Of a DNA stretch of 64,000 bases, positions 24,549-34,665 are shown piece by piece. Origin of the DNA: Halomonas ventosae (GTDB lineage: Bacteria > Pseudomonadota > Gammaproteobacteria > Pseudomonadales > Halomonadaceae); the NCBI RefSeq assembly GCF_004363555.1, contig NZ_SNZJ01000019.1, forward strand, positions 1 to 64,000, written 5' to 3'. The notes under the pieces are model-generated. The model did not search any database, was not told where the DNA came from, and was given only the letters and a program-made list of their open reading frames with translations. The position numbers and the translations under genes are program-made. The first letter of the stretch is position 1. Each line of letters begins with the position of its first letter.

Positions 24549-25727
24549 TCAGGCCTCGCCGGATCCCCAGCCCAACTCCTTGGCCAAAGAGAAGGCATGG
24601 TTGGCCGCCGGCACGCCGCCATAGATGGCCACATGCATCAGGACCTGGCGCAGCTCCGCCTCGGAGAGCCCGATGCGCCTGGCGGTCTTGAGGTGCAGGG
24701 TCAGCTCCTCGCGCCCCAGGGCGGCGAGGATGCCGGTGGTGATCATGCTGCGCTCGCGACGGGTCAGGTCGTCATTGCTCCACAGCTCGCCCCAGGCCAG
24801 GCGGGTGATCATCTGCTGGAAGGGCGCATCCAGGCTGGTGGCCTTCGCGGTGGAACGCGCCACGTGCTCCTCGCCCAGCACCTGCTGGCGGGTCTCGAGG
24901 CCGGTGGCGTAGGCCACGCCCTGGTTGGCCACGTCGCCCAGGTCCACCGCCATCACCGCCAGCAGCTTCTCGGCGAACAGGCCCGGCACCTCCACGGAGG
25001 GCACATGGCCGACGCCCTCGAGGATCTCCAGGGGGGCACCGTCGAGTTCGGCGGCCAGGGCCTCGAGGGTCGCCGGCGGGGTCGCCAGGTCCTCGCTGCC
25101 ACCCAGCAGCTGCACCTTCACGTTCTTCCCGCCGAGCCTGCCGATAAAGGAGTGGCTGCCCAGCATCTCGCAGAGCTTGGCGTAGGCCTCGTCGTCGCCG
25201 CGGCCCATCTGGGTGCACCAGCCCGCCTTCAGGGCCGGCTCGGCCTCGAAGCAGGCCGGGGCGAACCAGCGCGGCACGATCTCCTCGGACATCGCCGCCA
25301 GGCCCTCCTGGCGCACGCGGCCGGCGCGGGTGTTCCACAGCTCGGCGTTGCCGATCACCGCCCCGGTGTTGGTCAGGGTGGCAGAGAGCAGACGCTCACC
25401 GTGCTCGCTGACCAGTTGCTGGCCCACTACCCCGCCGATGGAGGTACCGGCGAAGTGGAAGCGGCCGACGCCGGCGTGGTCGGCCAGTGCCAGGGCCTCG
25501 GCGGCCAGGTCGGCCGGGGTGATCGCCCCTTCGCCCCAGGCCTGGCTCGCGCCGTGGCCGGGCAGGTCCCAGGTCAGTACGCGGTAGCGCGGCAGCAGCG
25601 CCGGCAGCACGTCGTCCCACACCGCCTGGCTCATGCCCAGCGGATGGGCCAGCATCACCAGGGGATTGGCCTCGGCGCCGAGCAGGCGATAGGCCACGCT
25701 GCGGCCGTTGATGTTCAGAAATGCCAT
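24549..25727 (-). CDS. pcaL: fused 3-oxoadipate enol-lactonase / 4-carboxymuconolactone decarboxylase
   Basis: A 392-residue two-domain enzyme. Residues 1-260 are an alpha/beta hydrolase (PcaD) with nucleophile Ser96 in GTSIGGVVG, an aspartate near 215 and His near 242 in GVGHVPS. Residues 270-392 are a carboxymuconolactone decarboxylase (PcaC) with SLDAPFQQMITRLAWGELWS and LMHVAIYGGVPAANHAF. Together they turn 4-carboxymuconolactone into 3-oxoadipate; the lactonase half also serves the catechol branch, since no catD is visible. Such fusions (PcaL) are known in several bacteria. Last gene of the operon, 102 bases after the BKACE gene. Confidence 0.93.
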   Translation of the reverse strand: MAFLNINGRSVAYRLLGAEANPLVMLAHPLGMSQAVWDDVLPALLPRYRVLTWDLPGHGASQAWGEGAITPADLAAEALALADHAGVGRFHFAGTSIGGVVGQQLVSEHGERLLSATLTNTGAVIGNAELWNTRAGRVRQEGLAAMSEEIVPRWFAPACFEAEPALKAGWCTQMGRGDDEAYAKLCEMLGSHSFIGRLGGKNVKVQLLGGSEDLATPPATLEALAAELDGAPLEILEGVGHVPSVEVPGLFAEKLLAVMAVDLGDVANQGVAYATGLETRQQVLGEEHVARSTAKATSLDAPFQQMITRLAWGELWSNDDLTRRERSMITTGILAALGREELTLHLKTARRIGLSEAELRQVLMHVAIYGGVPAANHAFSLAKELGWGSGEA

Positions 25728-25829
25728 GGAAGTCTCTCCTGACTCCGTACGTCAAAATTCAATGTTGCCCCCTCGACGGCGGTCCATATCGCCCATCAGT
25801 GGCCCCGACATGGACCCGATGGCGAGTCG

Positions 25830-26660
25830 TCAGCCAGCCTCGAGCCCCAGGATCTGGCGGGCCTGTTGCCAGGTAGCCACCGGGCGCTCGTACTTCTCGC
25901 AAAGCGCTGCCACCCGCTCGACCAGGGCGGCATTCGAGGGGGCCAGGCTATCCTTGTCCCAGCGGACGTTGTCCTCGAGGCCGGTGCGCGTATGGCCTCC
26001 GGCGGCGATCGACCACTCATTGAGCTTGAGCTGGTTGGCGCCGACACCAGCCCCGCACCACTGGGAACCCGGCGCCAGGCGTTCGAGGGTCTCGATGTAG
26101 AAGTCGAAGGTCGGCTTGTCGGCCGGCATGGCGTTCTTCACGCCCATCACGAACTGGACGTACAGCGGCGCCTTGATCTTGCCCTGCTTCATCAGGTTCA
26201 CCGCCTGATGGATATGCGACAGGTCGAAGGCCTCGATCTCGGGCTTGATGTCGTGGGCCAGCATCTCGGAGGCGAGCCAGTCCACCAGGTCGGGGGAATT
26301 CTCGTAGACGCGCGTGGGGAAGTTGTTGGACCCCACCGACAGGCTGGCCATGTCGGGCTTCAGCGGTAGCATGCCGCCGCGCTCACGGTCGGCACCGGAG
26401 CGGCCGCCGGTGGAGAGCTGGACGATCATGCCCGGACAGTGCTTGCGCAGTCCCTCGAGCAGACGGGCGAACTTCTCGGGATCCGAGGTCGGGGTCTGGT
26501 CCTCGTTGCGGACATGGCAGTGCGCAATGGTCGCCCCGGCCTCGAAGGCCGCCTGGGTGCTCTCGATCTGCTCCTCGATGGTGATCGGAACCGCCGGGTT
26601 GTTCTCTTTGCGTGGCAGGCTGCCGGTGATGGCAACACAGATAATGCAGGGATTTGACAT
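25830..26660 (-). CDS. beta-keto acid cleavage enzyme (BKACE, DUF849)
   Basis: A 276-residue TIM-barrel protein of the BKACE family, whose founder Kce cleaves 3-keto-5-aminohexanoate with acetyl-CoA to give a CoA thioester and acetoacetate, using Zn2+. Visible zinc ligands are the HCH of TIAHCHVRN (about 46-48) and a glutamate in the C-terminal barrel (GGHTRTGLEDNVRW). It lies inside the pca operon between pcaF and pcaDC. That suggests 3-oxoadipate as substrate, giving succinyl-CoA and acetoacetate without PcaIJ and PcaF; this is inference from context. It is not a recognised beta-ketoadipate pathway step. Confidence 0.87.
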   Translation of the reverse strand: MSNPCIICVAITGSLPRKENNPAVPITIEEQIESTQAAFEAGATIAHCHVRNEDQTPTSDPEKFARLLEGLRKHCPGMIVQLSTGGRSGADRERGGMLPLKPDMASLSVGSNNFPTRVYENSPDLVDWLASEMLAHDIKPEIEAFDLSHIHQAVNLMKQGKIKAPLYVQFVMGVKNAMPADKPTFDFYIETLERLAPGSQWCGAGVGANQLKLNEWSIAAGGHTRTGLEDNVRWDKDSLAPSNAALVERVAALCEKYERPVATWQQARQILGLEAG

Positions 26661-26732
26661 GGGAACCTCGCGTTATGCCCAGGGGCTGTTGTGGAGGGTA
26701 TGAAGGAATCTCAAGGTCGGTGCCGCAGGCGC

Positions 26733-27935
<1,203 letters not shown>

Positions 27936-27947
27936 GGGGGTCTCCTG

Positions 27948-28721
27948 TTACTCGCCGGCGTGCTGGCGTTCGGTGCGTTCTTTAAGCTCGCGCAGGATCT
28001 CGAGCTCATGCGCGGAGGGCTCGGGGGTGCTCGCGAGCTCGCCGGCGAAGCGGATCTCCCAGCCGGTGGCATCACACACGTCTTCGCGGCTCACGCCCGG
28101 ATGCAGGGAGACGACCGTGAGCTCCTTGGTCTCGGGGTCGGGCTTCATCACGCAGAGGTCGGTGATGACGCGCGTGGGCCCCTTGCCGATGTTCGGCACG
28201 CCGTCGCGGCCCTTGCCGTCGCGGCCGAAGCCCAGGGTGGTGACGAAGTCCACGTCCTTCACGAAGGCGCGCTTGGAGTGTTTCAGGGTGATGAAGACCT
28301 CGCCCGCGTTGGTGGCGATCTCCGGTGCCCCGCCACCGCCCGGCAGGCGCACCTTGGGATCATGGTAGTCGCCGATCAGGGTGGTGTTGAGGTTGGCGTA
28401 GCGGTCTATCTGGGCGGTGCCCAGGAAGCCCACGCTGATCTTGCCGCCCTGCAGCCAGTAGCGGAACATCTCCGGCACCGCGACGGTGGTCAGGGCCGAT
28501 TCGGCGAGTTCGCCGTCGCCGATGGAGAGCGGCAGCACCTCCGGCCTGGTCTGCAGGGTGCCGGACTCGTAGATCAGCACCACGTCGGGGGCATGGGTCA
28601 GGCGCGCCAGGTTGGCGGCCTCGGAGGGCAGGCCGATGCCGACGAAGCAGGTCATGCCGTTTTCGAGGGCGCGGGCGGCGGTGACGGTCATCATCTCCGA
28701 AGACGTGTACTCGATGCTCAT
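27948..28721 (-). CDS. pcaJ: 3-oxoadipate CoA-transferase beta subunit
   Basis: A 257-residue class I CoA-transferase subunit B, which with PcaI activates 3-oxoadipate with CoA from succinyl-CoA. The segment CFVGIGLPSEAANLARLTHAP is typical, and the catalytic glutamate lies in LIYESGTLQTRPE. Its ATG overlaps the pcaI stop by one base (TGATG), so the subunits are translationally coupled. Confidence 0.93.
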   Translation of the reverse strand: MSIEYTSSEMMTVTAARALENGMTCFVGIGLPSEAANLARLTHAPDVVLIYESGTLQTRPEVLPLSIGDGELAESALTTVAVPEMFRYWLQGGKISVGFLGTAQIDRYANLNTTLIGDYHDPKVRLPGGGGAPEIATNAGEVFITLKHSKRAFVKDVDFVTTLGFGRDGKGRDGVPNIGKGPTRVITDLCVMKPDPETKELTVVSLHPGVSREDVCDATGWEIRFAGELASTPEPSAHELEILRELKERTERQHAGE

Positions 28722-29566
28722 CAGGCCTCTCCTCCTGCCGGCTTGTCATCTTGGTGGAAGACGTTCTCGTCGAGCCACCGGGTGAAGGCGTCGCGATCCC
28801 GGGCGATGGCATCCCACTCCTTGTAGAAGCGGTTGTTACGCGGGTAGTAGCCATGGGCATAGGAGGGCAAGGCGCCCTTCTCGGCCACGGCGATGGCATC
28901 GATGGCCCAGCCCGGGATGATGCAGGCGTTGGGGTGGTAGTCCGGCTCGGCGATCAGGTCCTCGACGATCTCCTCGACGGTGACGATGCTCTTGGCAGCC
29001 GCCAGCACGGCCTCCTTCTGCACGCCGACGATGCCCTCCACCAGCACATTGCCCTTACGGTCCGCCTTCTGGGCGTGGACGATGGAGACATCGGGTCGCA
29101 CCGCCGGCACCGCGGCCAGGCGCTCGCCGGTGAAGGGGCACTCGATGAACTTGATCTGGTCGTTGACGTTGGGCAGTTCGCTGCCCACGTAGCCGCGCAG
29201 CACGGCCAGCGGCAGGCCGGCGGCCCCGGCCTCGAAGGCACAGGCCATTGCGGCGTGACTGTGCTCGAGGATCTCGATCTGGCGGGGCCAGCCCTTCTCC
29301 ACGGCGTCGCGCAGGCGGTGCAGGGAGCCCACGCCGGGGTTGCCGCCCCAGGAGAAGATGACCTTCTTCGCACAGCCCGCGCCGATCAGCTGATCGTAGA
29401 TCAGGTCGGGGGTCATGCGGATCAGCGTCAGGTCGCGCTTCTTCTGGCGGATCACCTCGTGACCCGCGGCGAAGGGAATCAGGTGGGTAAAGCCTTCCAT
29501 GGCCACGGTGGCGCCGTCCTCGACGTAGCGCGCGACCGCGTCATGCAGGCTCAGGAACTCGGCCAT
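28721..29566 (-). CDS. pcaI: 3-oxoadipate CoA-transferase alpha subunit
   Basis: A 281-residue CoA-transferase subunit A, opening MAEFLSLHDAVARYVEDGATVAMEGFTHLIPFA, with KKRDLTLIRMTPDLIYDQLIGAGCAKKVIFSW following. The start at 29566 has a clear AGGAGGAGATCCC; the longer frame reaches into the operator. First gene of pcaIJF-BKACE-pcaDC. The operator for the IclR regulator lies 34-67 bases upstream. Confidence 0.93.
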   Translation of the reverse strand: MAEFLSLHDAVARYVEDGATVAMEGFTHLIPFAAGHEVIRQKKRDLTLIRMTPDLIYDQLIGAGCAKKVIFSWGGNPGVGSLHRLRDAVEKGWPRQIEILEHSHAAMACAFEAGAAGLPLAVLRGYVGSELPNVNDQIKFIECPFTGERLAAVPAVRPDVSIVHAQKADRKGNVLVEGIVGVQKEAVLAAAKSIVTVEEIVEDLIAEPDYHPNACIIPGWAIDAIAVAEKGALPSYAHGYYPRNNRFYKEWDAIARDRDAFTRWLDENVFHQDDKPAGGEA

Positions 29567-29599
29567 GGGATCTCCTCCTGGCGGTGTCTCTCTCGGCAA

Positions 29600-29633
29600 G
29601 TTCGAATAACGAACATTGATTTGTGATGCGAAC
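29600..29633. promoter_or_regulatory. PcaR operator upstream of pcaI
   Basis: GTTCG-AATAA-CGAAC (29600-29614), a perfect 5-bp-arm dyad, followed by a third half-site CGAAC at 29629-29633. Three half-sites, two opposed and one direct, is the layout known for PcaU/PobR-type IclR regulators. It resembles the P. putida PcaR box and the sites at 8125 and 31164. The surrounding 29600-29640 stretch is AT-rich like a promoter. Confidence 0.7.
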
Positions 29634-29681
29634 AAATTACCCCCGTCGCGATCAGCCGTCAAATCCCGCCGTGCGCGCACG

Positions 29682-29707
29682 AAAAAGGGGAGGCCCGGCC
29701 TCCCCTT
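29682..29707 (-). terminator. Rho-independent terminator after pcaB
   Basis: A 10-bp perfect stem (AAGGGGAGGC and complement, loop of three) followed on the minus strand by TTTTTCG. It ends the pcaB transcript 37 bases past the stop and isolates it from pcaI. Confidence 0.88.
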
Positions 29708-29743
29708 GCGATCACTCCGCGCAACTGTCGAACTTTCAGTCGA

Positions 29744-31102
29744 TTACTTGCCCTCCAGCCAGGCGATGGCACGCTGCACCTGGGCACGACTACTACCAAG
29801 GTATAAGGCGGGGTCACTGGCCCGCTCGAGATCGGCACGCTCGACGCGCCCCGCCAGCTCCTCGTGCCCCGCCAGCAGCTGTTCGTGCAGTACCTGGGCA
29901 TAGGGGCGCCCCGTCAGGCGCGCCGTCTCGGCGGCCTCGGCGCTGATCCGCCTGGCGGCATCCTGGCCCACGAGCGGGGCCAGCAGGCGCGAGACCGGCT
30001 CGGCCATGATGCCGCCGCCCGTCGCCGCCAGGTTGCGCCGCATCGCCTCGGGGTGGACCTCCAGGCCCTTGAGCAGCACCGCGGCCTGTTCCAGCGCGCC
30101 TTCCAGCAGCAGGGCACTGTCGAGCAGCGGCGCCCACTCGGCGTGCCACTCCCCCAGCCCCCGCTCCAGGGGCTGGGCCGCGGCGTTGAGGATCACCGTG
30201 GCATGGCCGTGCACCTGGCGGGCGGCGCCGCGGATCAGCGCGCAGCGCACTGGATTGCGCTTGTGCGGCATCGAGGAGGACTCCCCCATGCCGGGAGCCG
30301 CCGGTTCGGCCACCTCGCCGAGCTCCGTCTGGGTCAGCAGCGACACGTCCAGGGCCAGCTTCTCGGCGGCACCGGCAGCGGCATCCAGCCCCGTGGCCAG
30401 GGCATGGATCGGTTGGCGATCGGTGTGCCAGGGCAGCACGGCGGTCGCGAGGCCCAGCCGCTCGGCCAGGGCGTCCATGAAGGCGAGACCCTGGTTGTCC
30501 CGGCCCGGCCCTTCCAGACCAGAGTGCACCGCCACGGCGCCGCCGAACTGCACCGGCAGTTCAAGCCCGGCCAGGCGGCGACGGGCCTGCTCCAGGCCGA
30601 TGGCCCAGTGGGCCACCTTGACGCCGAAGGTGATCGGCAGCGCCTGCTGCATCAGGGTGCGGCCCACCATCACGGTCTGGTCATGGGCCTGCATCAGGCT
30701 GAGGGCCGCGGTGCGACAGCGCACCAGCAGGGCATCGAGGGACGCCAGCCGAGGCGCCAGCAGCAGCATCAGGGCCGTATCGACCACGTCCTGGCTGGTG
30801 GCGCCCTGGTGCCAGTAGCGCTTGAGCGCCTCCGGCAAGGCCGCGCGCCCCTGCTTGACGAAGGGGATGGCAGCATTGCCGCCGCTGGCGATGCCGGCGG
30901 CGATCGCCTCGAGGTCGAAGTCATGCGCCTCGAGGGTCCTGCGCATGGCCTGGCTGGCGCCCTCGGGGACCGCCCCGCGGGCTTCCTGGACCTCGGCCAG
31001 GGCCAGCTCGAAGGCCAGCATGGCGTCGACCATGGCCCGGGCATTGCACTCGGCCAGCGCCTGCTGGCTCATGAAGGGGTGCTGGATGAAGGCGGCAGGC
31101 AT
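29744..31102 (-). CDS. pcaB: 3-carboxy-cis,cis-muconate cycloisomerase
   Basis: A 452-residue member of the fumarase/aspartase superfamily with the signature GESSSMPHKRNPV. It converts 3-carboxymuconate to 4-carboxymuconolactone, the substrate of the PcaC half of the fused gene. The start at 31102 (MPAAFIQHPFMSQQ) has GGAGAG upstream. Transcribed alone, between its terminator and a control region shared with the IclR gene. Confidence 0.94.
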   Translation of the reverse strand: MPAAFIQHPFMSQQALAECNARAMVDAMLAFELALAEVQEARGAVPEGASQAMRRTLEAHDFDLEAIAAGIASGGNAAIPFVKQGRAALPEALKRYWHQGATSQDVVDTALMLLLAPRLASLDALLVRCRTAALSLMQAHDQTVMVGRTLMQQALPITFGVKVAHWAIGLEQARRRLAGLELPVQFGGAVAVHSGLEGPGRDNQGLAFMDALAERLGLATAVLPWHTDRQPIHALATGLDAAAGAAEKLALDVSLLTQTELGEVAEPAAPGMGESSSMPHKRNPVRCALIRGAARQVHGHATVILNAAAQPLERGLGEWHAEWAPLLDSALLLEGALEQAAVLLKGLEVHPEAMRRNLAATGGGIMAEPVSRLLAPLVGQDAARRISAEAAETARLTGRPYAQVLHEQLLAGHEELAGRVERADLERASDPALYLGSSRAQVQRAIAWLEGK

Positions 31103-31163
31103 GGCGGTCTCTCCGGTGGTGGCGTGGGGCATCGACCCGGGCTCCCCCTATGGTCGCACACAT

Positions 31164-31178
31164 GTTCGCATTTCGAAC
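31164..31178. promoter_or_regulatory. PcaR operator between pcaB and the IclR gene
   Basis: GTTCG-CATTT-CGAAC, a perfect dyad of the same GTTCG-N5-CGAAC form as at pcaI. It lies 62 bases upstream of pcaB and 56 upstream of the regulator gene, so one site could serve activation of pcaB and autoregulation. Confidence 0.7.
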
Positions 31179-31233
31179 AAATATGCTAGATTAGACCAAG
31201 GTTCTCCGGCAACACGACCAAGGATAACGACGG

Positions 31234-32025
31234 ATGGAAACGTCTCTGCAGGATGAGGCCCTGAGCCCCGACGATCGTGACTTCGTGACCGCACTGGCCA
31301 GTGGCCTCGAGGTCATCCTGGCCTTCGACGAGGCCCACCCGCGCATGACGCTCAGCGAGGTGGCGTCGCGCACCGGCATGAACCGTGCCCGGGCGCGACG
31401 CTTCCTGCTGACCCTGCATGCCCTGGGCTATGTCCGCAAGCAGCAGCGCCACTTCGAGCTGGCCCCCAAGGTGTTGAACCTCGGCTATGCGTTCCTCTCC
31501 GCCAACAACTACCGCAGCGTGATCCAGCAGATCCTCGAGGACATCACCAACGAGTGTGGCGAGTCCTCGTCGCTGGGCGTGCTGGACGGCGATGACGTCA
31601 CCTATGTGGCGCGCTCCTCGTCGCGCCACCGGCTGATGGCCATCACCCTGTCGGTGGGTACGCGCCTGCCGGCGGCCCACACCTCCATGGGGCGGGTGCT
31701 GCTGGCCCAGCTGCCGGACGCCGAGCTCGACGCCTTCCTGGCGCGGGTGGTCCTCGAGCCGCATACCGACAAGACCATCACCGACAAGGCCGAGCTCAGG
31801 CGCTGCATCCTCGAGGTGCGCCAGCAGGGCTACGCCATCGCCGACCAGGAACTCGACTCCGGGTTACGCTCGGTGGCCGTGCCGGCCTTCGATGCCAACG
31901 GCCGGCTGCTCGGCGCGATCAACATCAGCACCAATGCCGCCCGGGTCGACTTCGACACCCTGATGCGCCAGTACCTGCCGCTGCTGCAGGAGAAGGCGCG
32001 AGAGATCCGCGCCAGCGTCAGCTGA
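31234..32025 (+). CDS. pcaR: IclR-family regulator PcaR/PcaU
   Basis: A 263-residue IclR regulator: winged HTH at about 15-80 (MTLSEVASRTGMNRARARRF) and the effector domain with ITLSVGTRLPAAHTSMGRVLLA and AVPAFDANGRLLGAINIST. Close to PcaR of Pseudomonas and PcaU of Acinetobacter, which respond to 3-oxoadipate or protocatechuate. Divergent from pcaB with an operator between. The same kind of site in front of pcaI and dctP suggests a regulon within this window. Confidence 0.9.
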   Translation: METSLQDEALSPDDRDFVTALASGLEVILAFDEAHPRMTLSEVASRTGMNRARARRFLLTLHALGYVRKQQRHFELAPKVLNLGYAFLSANNYRSVIQQILEDITNECGESSSLGVLDGDDVTYVARSSSRHRLMAITLSVGTRLPAAHTSMGRVLLAQLPDAELDAFLARVVLEPHTDKTITDKAELRRCILEVRQQGYAIADQELDSGLRSVAVPAFDANGRLLGAINISTNAARVDFDTLMRQYLPLLQEKAREIRASVS

Positions 32026-32052
32026 TCCATCTGCCACCCCAAGGACGGCGAA

Positions 32053-33003
32053 GTGCTAGAGATACTGGCGATCACGCTGCCGATCTTCCTGCTGATCGGC
32101 GCCGGCTTCACCGCGGCTCGCACCGGCCTGCTGAGTCGCGACAACATGCAGGGCGTGGGCACCTTCGTCATGTTCCTGGCCCTGCCCTCGCTGATCATCC
32201 GCGCCCTGACCGAGCACCCGCTGGCGGAGGTCTTCAACCCGAGCTACCTGCTGGCCTACGGCCTGGGGTCGCTGGCGACCTTCCTGCTGGGGCTGGCGCT
32301 CTCCATGGGGCTGCGCGGCAAGCGACTCGATGCCGGCGCCATCCACGCCCTGGGCATGTCGGCCTCCAACAGCGGCTTCATCGGCTACCCGGTCGCGCTG
32401 ATGGCGATCGGCCCGCCGGCGGCCATCTTCATGGCACTGAACATGGTGGTGGAGACGCTGTTCATCATCCCCACGGCGCTGATACTGGCCGAGGCCAGCC
32501 GCCAGAACGGCAACGACGTCGGCCAGGTGGCGCGCCAGACCCTCGCCCGCCTGACACGCAACCCGGTACTGATCGGGCTGTTGGTCGGCATGCTCCTTGC
32601 CCTGACCGGGCTGAGGCTTCCAGGCCCAATGGCCCGGGCCGTGAGCATGCTGGCCGACGCGGCAGGCCCCGCGGCCCTGTTCACCATCGGCGGCATGCTG
32701 CATGGCCTCAAGGTGCGTGGCATGGCCATGGATGTCGGACAGGTGGTACTGGGCAAGCTGCTGCTGCACCCGCTGGTCGTGCTGGGCGCCTTCCTGCTGC
32801 TGCCCGACCCGGACCCGATGCTGATCGCCGGCGCCATGCTGTTCGCCTGCGCACCGATGATCAGCGTCTACCCGCTGTTCGGCAAGCAGTACGGCCAGGG
32901 CGACACCAGTGCCGCGGGGCTGATGGTCAGCACCCTCGCCTCCTTCGTGACCATCAGCCTGGTGATCTGGCTGCTGACGCAGTTCGGCCTGCTGCCGATC
33001 TGA
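32053..33003 (+). CDS. AEC-family (auxin efflux carrier-like) transporter
   Basis: A 316-residue membrane protein with about ten hydrophobic segments in two halves, the AEC/BART fold. It starts with GTG at 32053 behind AAGGACGG, 27 bases after pcaR, so it is probably co-transcribed with it. Family members carry small organic acids such as malonate or malate, in either direction. Linkage to pcaR suggests an aromatic-pathway acid, but the solute is unknown. It converges on aroQ with 10 bases between. Confidence 0.82.
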   Translation: MLEILAITLPIFLLIGAGFTAARTGLLSRDNMQGVGTFVMFLALPSLIIRALTEHPLAEVFNPSYLLAYGLGSLATFLLGLALSMGLRGKRLDAGAIHALGMSASNSGFIGYPVALMAIGPPAAIFMALNMVVETLFIIPTALILAEASRQNGNDVGQVARQTLARLTRNPVLIGLLVGMLLALTGLRLPGPMARAVSMLADAAGPAALFTIGGMLHGLKVRGMAMDVGQVVLGKLLLHPLVVLGAFLLLPDPDPMLIAGAMLFACAPMISVYPLFGKQYGQGDTSAAGLMVSTLASFVTISLVIWLLTQFGLLPI

Positions 33004-33013
33004 GCGCCAGCCG

Positions 33014-33469
33014 TCAGGAGCCTGCCCCCTCGCCGGCGGCCATCACCGCCTCCAGCGCGCTGACATAGCCGCGGCTCCCCAGGCCCGCGATCACCGCGTC
33101 GGCCCGCAGCGAGACATAGGAGTGGTGGCGGAAGCTCTCGCGCTTGTGCACGTTGGAGAGGTGCACCTCGATCACCCTGCCGTCGAAGGCGTTGAGCGCA
33201 TCCAGGATCGCGACGGAGGTGTGGGTATAGGCCGCCGGGTTGATGATGATCGCCGCGGTGCCATCCAGGCGAGCCGCCTGGATGAGGTCGATCAGCTCGC
33301 CCTCGTGATTGCTCTGCCGACAGGTGATCTCCCAGCCCCCCATCGCCGCCTGCTCATAGAGGGCGTTGTTGATGTCCTCCAGGGTCTCATGGCCATAGAT
33401 CTCCGGCTGCCGGGTGCCCAGCAGGTTGAGGTTGGGGCCATGGAGTACCAGTACCTTGCGCTGACTCAT
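33014..33469 (-). CDS. aroQ: type II 3-dehydroquinate dehydratase
   Basis: A 151-residue type II dehydroquinase with [17 protein letters not shown] (catalytic Tyr in the flexible lid), [12 protein letters not shown] and [18 protein letters not shown] (catalytic His). It interconverts 3-dehydroquinate and 3-dehydroshikimate. It may serve biosynthesis of aromatic amino acids or, given the pca genes, quinate catabolism; no dehydroshikimate dehydratase or quinate dehydrogenase is visible, so biosynthesis cannot be excluded. Confidence 0.93.
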   Translation of the reverse strand: MSQRKVLVLHGPNLNLLGTRQPEIYGHETLEDINNALYEQAAMGGWEITCRQSNHEGELIDLIQAARLDGTAAIIINPAAYTHTSVAILDALNAFDGRVIEVHLSNVHKRESFRHHSYVSLRADAVIAGLGSRGYVSALEAVMAAGEGAGS

Positions 33470-33836
33470 CCGGCAGTCTCCCTTGATTGTTTGTCCTTGG
33501 GGTTGAAGAGATCAGCCAGCGATGTCCCTGGCAGCCCGGCAATTGTCAGTGCCACCCCTCAGGGTTGCAAGGCAGAGGCCATCCTCTCGGCGAACTGACG
33601 GCAAAAGACGCCGCCCCTCGGAAACATCCAATCTGGTCAGATTGGCCCTGGGGGCAACTGTCATTGCCAGGCTGGCCTGCAGACAATACGGATCAACAAG
33701 GAAGCACGACGCATCGTTGACGCGAACGCACACGTGACAGGATTCCTTGTCGACCCAGGCTCCATGCGCCCAGACAACAGGCCATCAGGTCGGCGGTGGC
33801 ATGGAGAGACCCACAACAAGACCCCGAGGTGACACC
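33470..33836. promoter_or_regulatory. intergenic region upstream of the SDR gene
   Basis: This 367-base gap between the divergent aroQ and SDR genes holds no convincing gene; short open frames on both strands lack ribosome sites and recognisable content. It contains two dyads: CCAATCTG-GT-CAGATTGG at 33628-33645 and GGCAA-N6-TTGCC at 33653-33668. The region is less GC-rich than its neighbours. Confidence 0.5.
33628..33645. promoter_or_regulatory. 18-base palindrome, candidate operator
   Basis: CCAATCTGGTCAGATTGG has 8-bp perfect arms around GT, about 190 bases ahead of the SDR gene. Its half CCAATCTGG recurs at 47138-47146, upstream of the solute-binding protein gene that heads the hydroxyquinol operon. 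It may be the site of the nearby HTH-SBP regulator; this is inference. Confidence 0.45.
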
Positions 33837-34640
33837 ATGGACAAGACCCGTCTTGAAGGAAAGAACTGCCTGATTACCGGTGCCGCGCGTGGCATGGGTG
33901 CCGCCGTTGCCGAACACTATGCCGCACAGGGCGCCAATGTGTGCGTGGCCGACCTCAACCTCGAAGGCTGTGAGGAGGTCGTGGCACGCATCAAGGAAAA
34001 GGGTGGCAATGCCATCGCCGTGAAGCTCAACGTGACCGAGCGTGACCAGATGAAGGCGGCCGTCAAGGCCACCGTCGATGCCTTCGGCAGCCTCAACGTC
34101 ATGGTCAACAACGCCGGCATCAACAAGCCACTGATGTTCATGGACATCACGGAAGAGAACTGGCACCAGATCATGGACGTCAATGCGCTGGGTTGCCTGA
34201 TCGGGATGCAGGAAGCCGCCAGGCAGATGATCGACCAGGGCAAGGAGAACGGTCCCTACAAGATCATCAATGTCGGCTCCATCCTGTCCCGCCAGGCCTT
34301 CGATGACGTGGTGCCCTACTCCTGCAGCAAGCATGCCGTGCTGGCCATGATCAACGGTGGTGCCAAGGCGCTGGTCGACCACAACATCACCGTCAACGGC
34401 TATGGCCCCGGCGTCGTGCGTACCGAGCTGTGGGAGCAGCTCGACAAGGACCTGGTCAGCATCGGCAAGTTCGACAAGCAGGGCCAGTCCATGGACGAGC
34501 TCGCCGAGAAGATGATCCTGATGAAGCGCTACTCCTACCCGGAAGATGTGGTCGGTACAGCCTCCTTCCTGGCCAGCCCCGAGTCGGACTACATGACCGG
34601 CCAGCTGCTGATGATCGACGGCGGCATGATCATGCAGTGA
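33837..34640 (+). CDS. short-chain dehydrogenase/reductase
   Basis: A 267-residue classical SDR: coenzyme motif TGAARGMG (about 13-20), NNAG (about 91-94), and the catalytic Ser and YSCSK lysine/tyrosine pair. Asp in VADLN after beta-2 suggests NAD(H) preference. Related to acetoin/2,3-butanediol and sugar or cyclitol dehydrogenases. The start at 33837 follows CGAGGTGACACC. It converges on the HTH-SBP regulator gene. It may oxidise the sugar-like substrate of the neighbouring ABC importer, but no specific substrate can be named. Confidence 0.85.
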   Translation: MDKTRLEGKNCLITGAARGMGAAVAEHYAAQGANVCVADLNLEGCEEVVARIKEKGGNAIAVKLNVTERDQMKAAVKATVDAFGSLNVMVNNAGINKPLMFMDITEENWHQIMDVNALGCLIGMQEAARQMIDQGKENGPYKIINVGSILSRQAFDDVVPYSCSKHAVLAMINGGAKALVDHNITVNGYGPGVVRTELWEQLDKDLVSIGKFDKQGQSMDELAEKMILMKRYSYPEDVVGTASFLASPESDYMTGQLLMIDGGMIMQ

Positions 34641-34665
34641 CGCCACCGGCAACCCGGCGGGTGGC

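Noticed and set aside
25731..25829. Promoter or operator between the BKACE gene and pcaDC
   Set aside because: The 100-base gap holds no dyad of the PcaR or PcaQ type and no clear hexamers; readthrough from pcaI is the simpler view.
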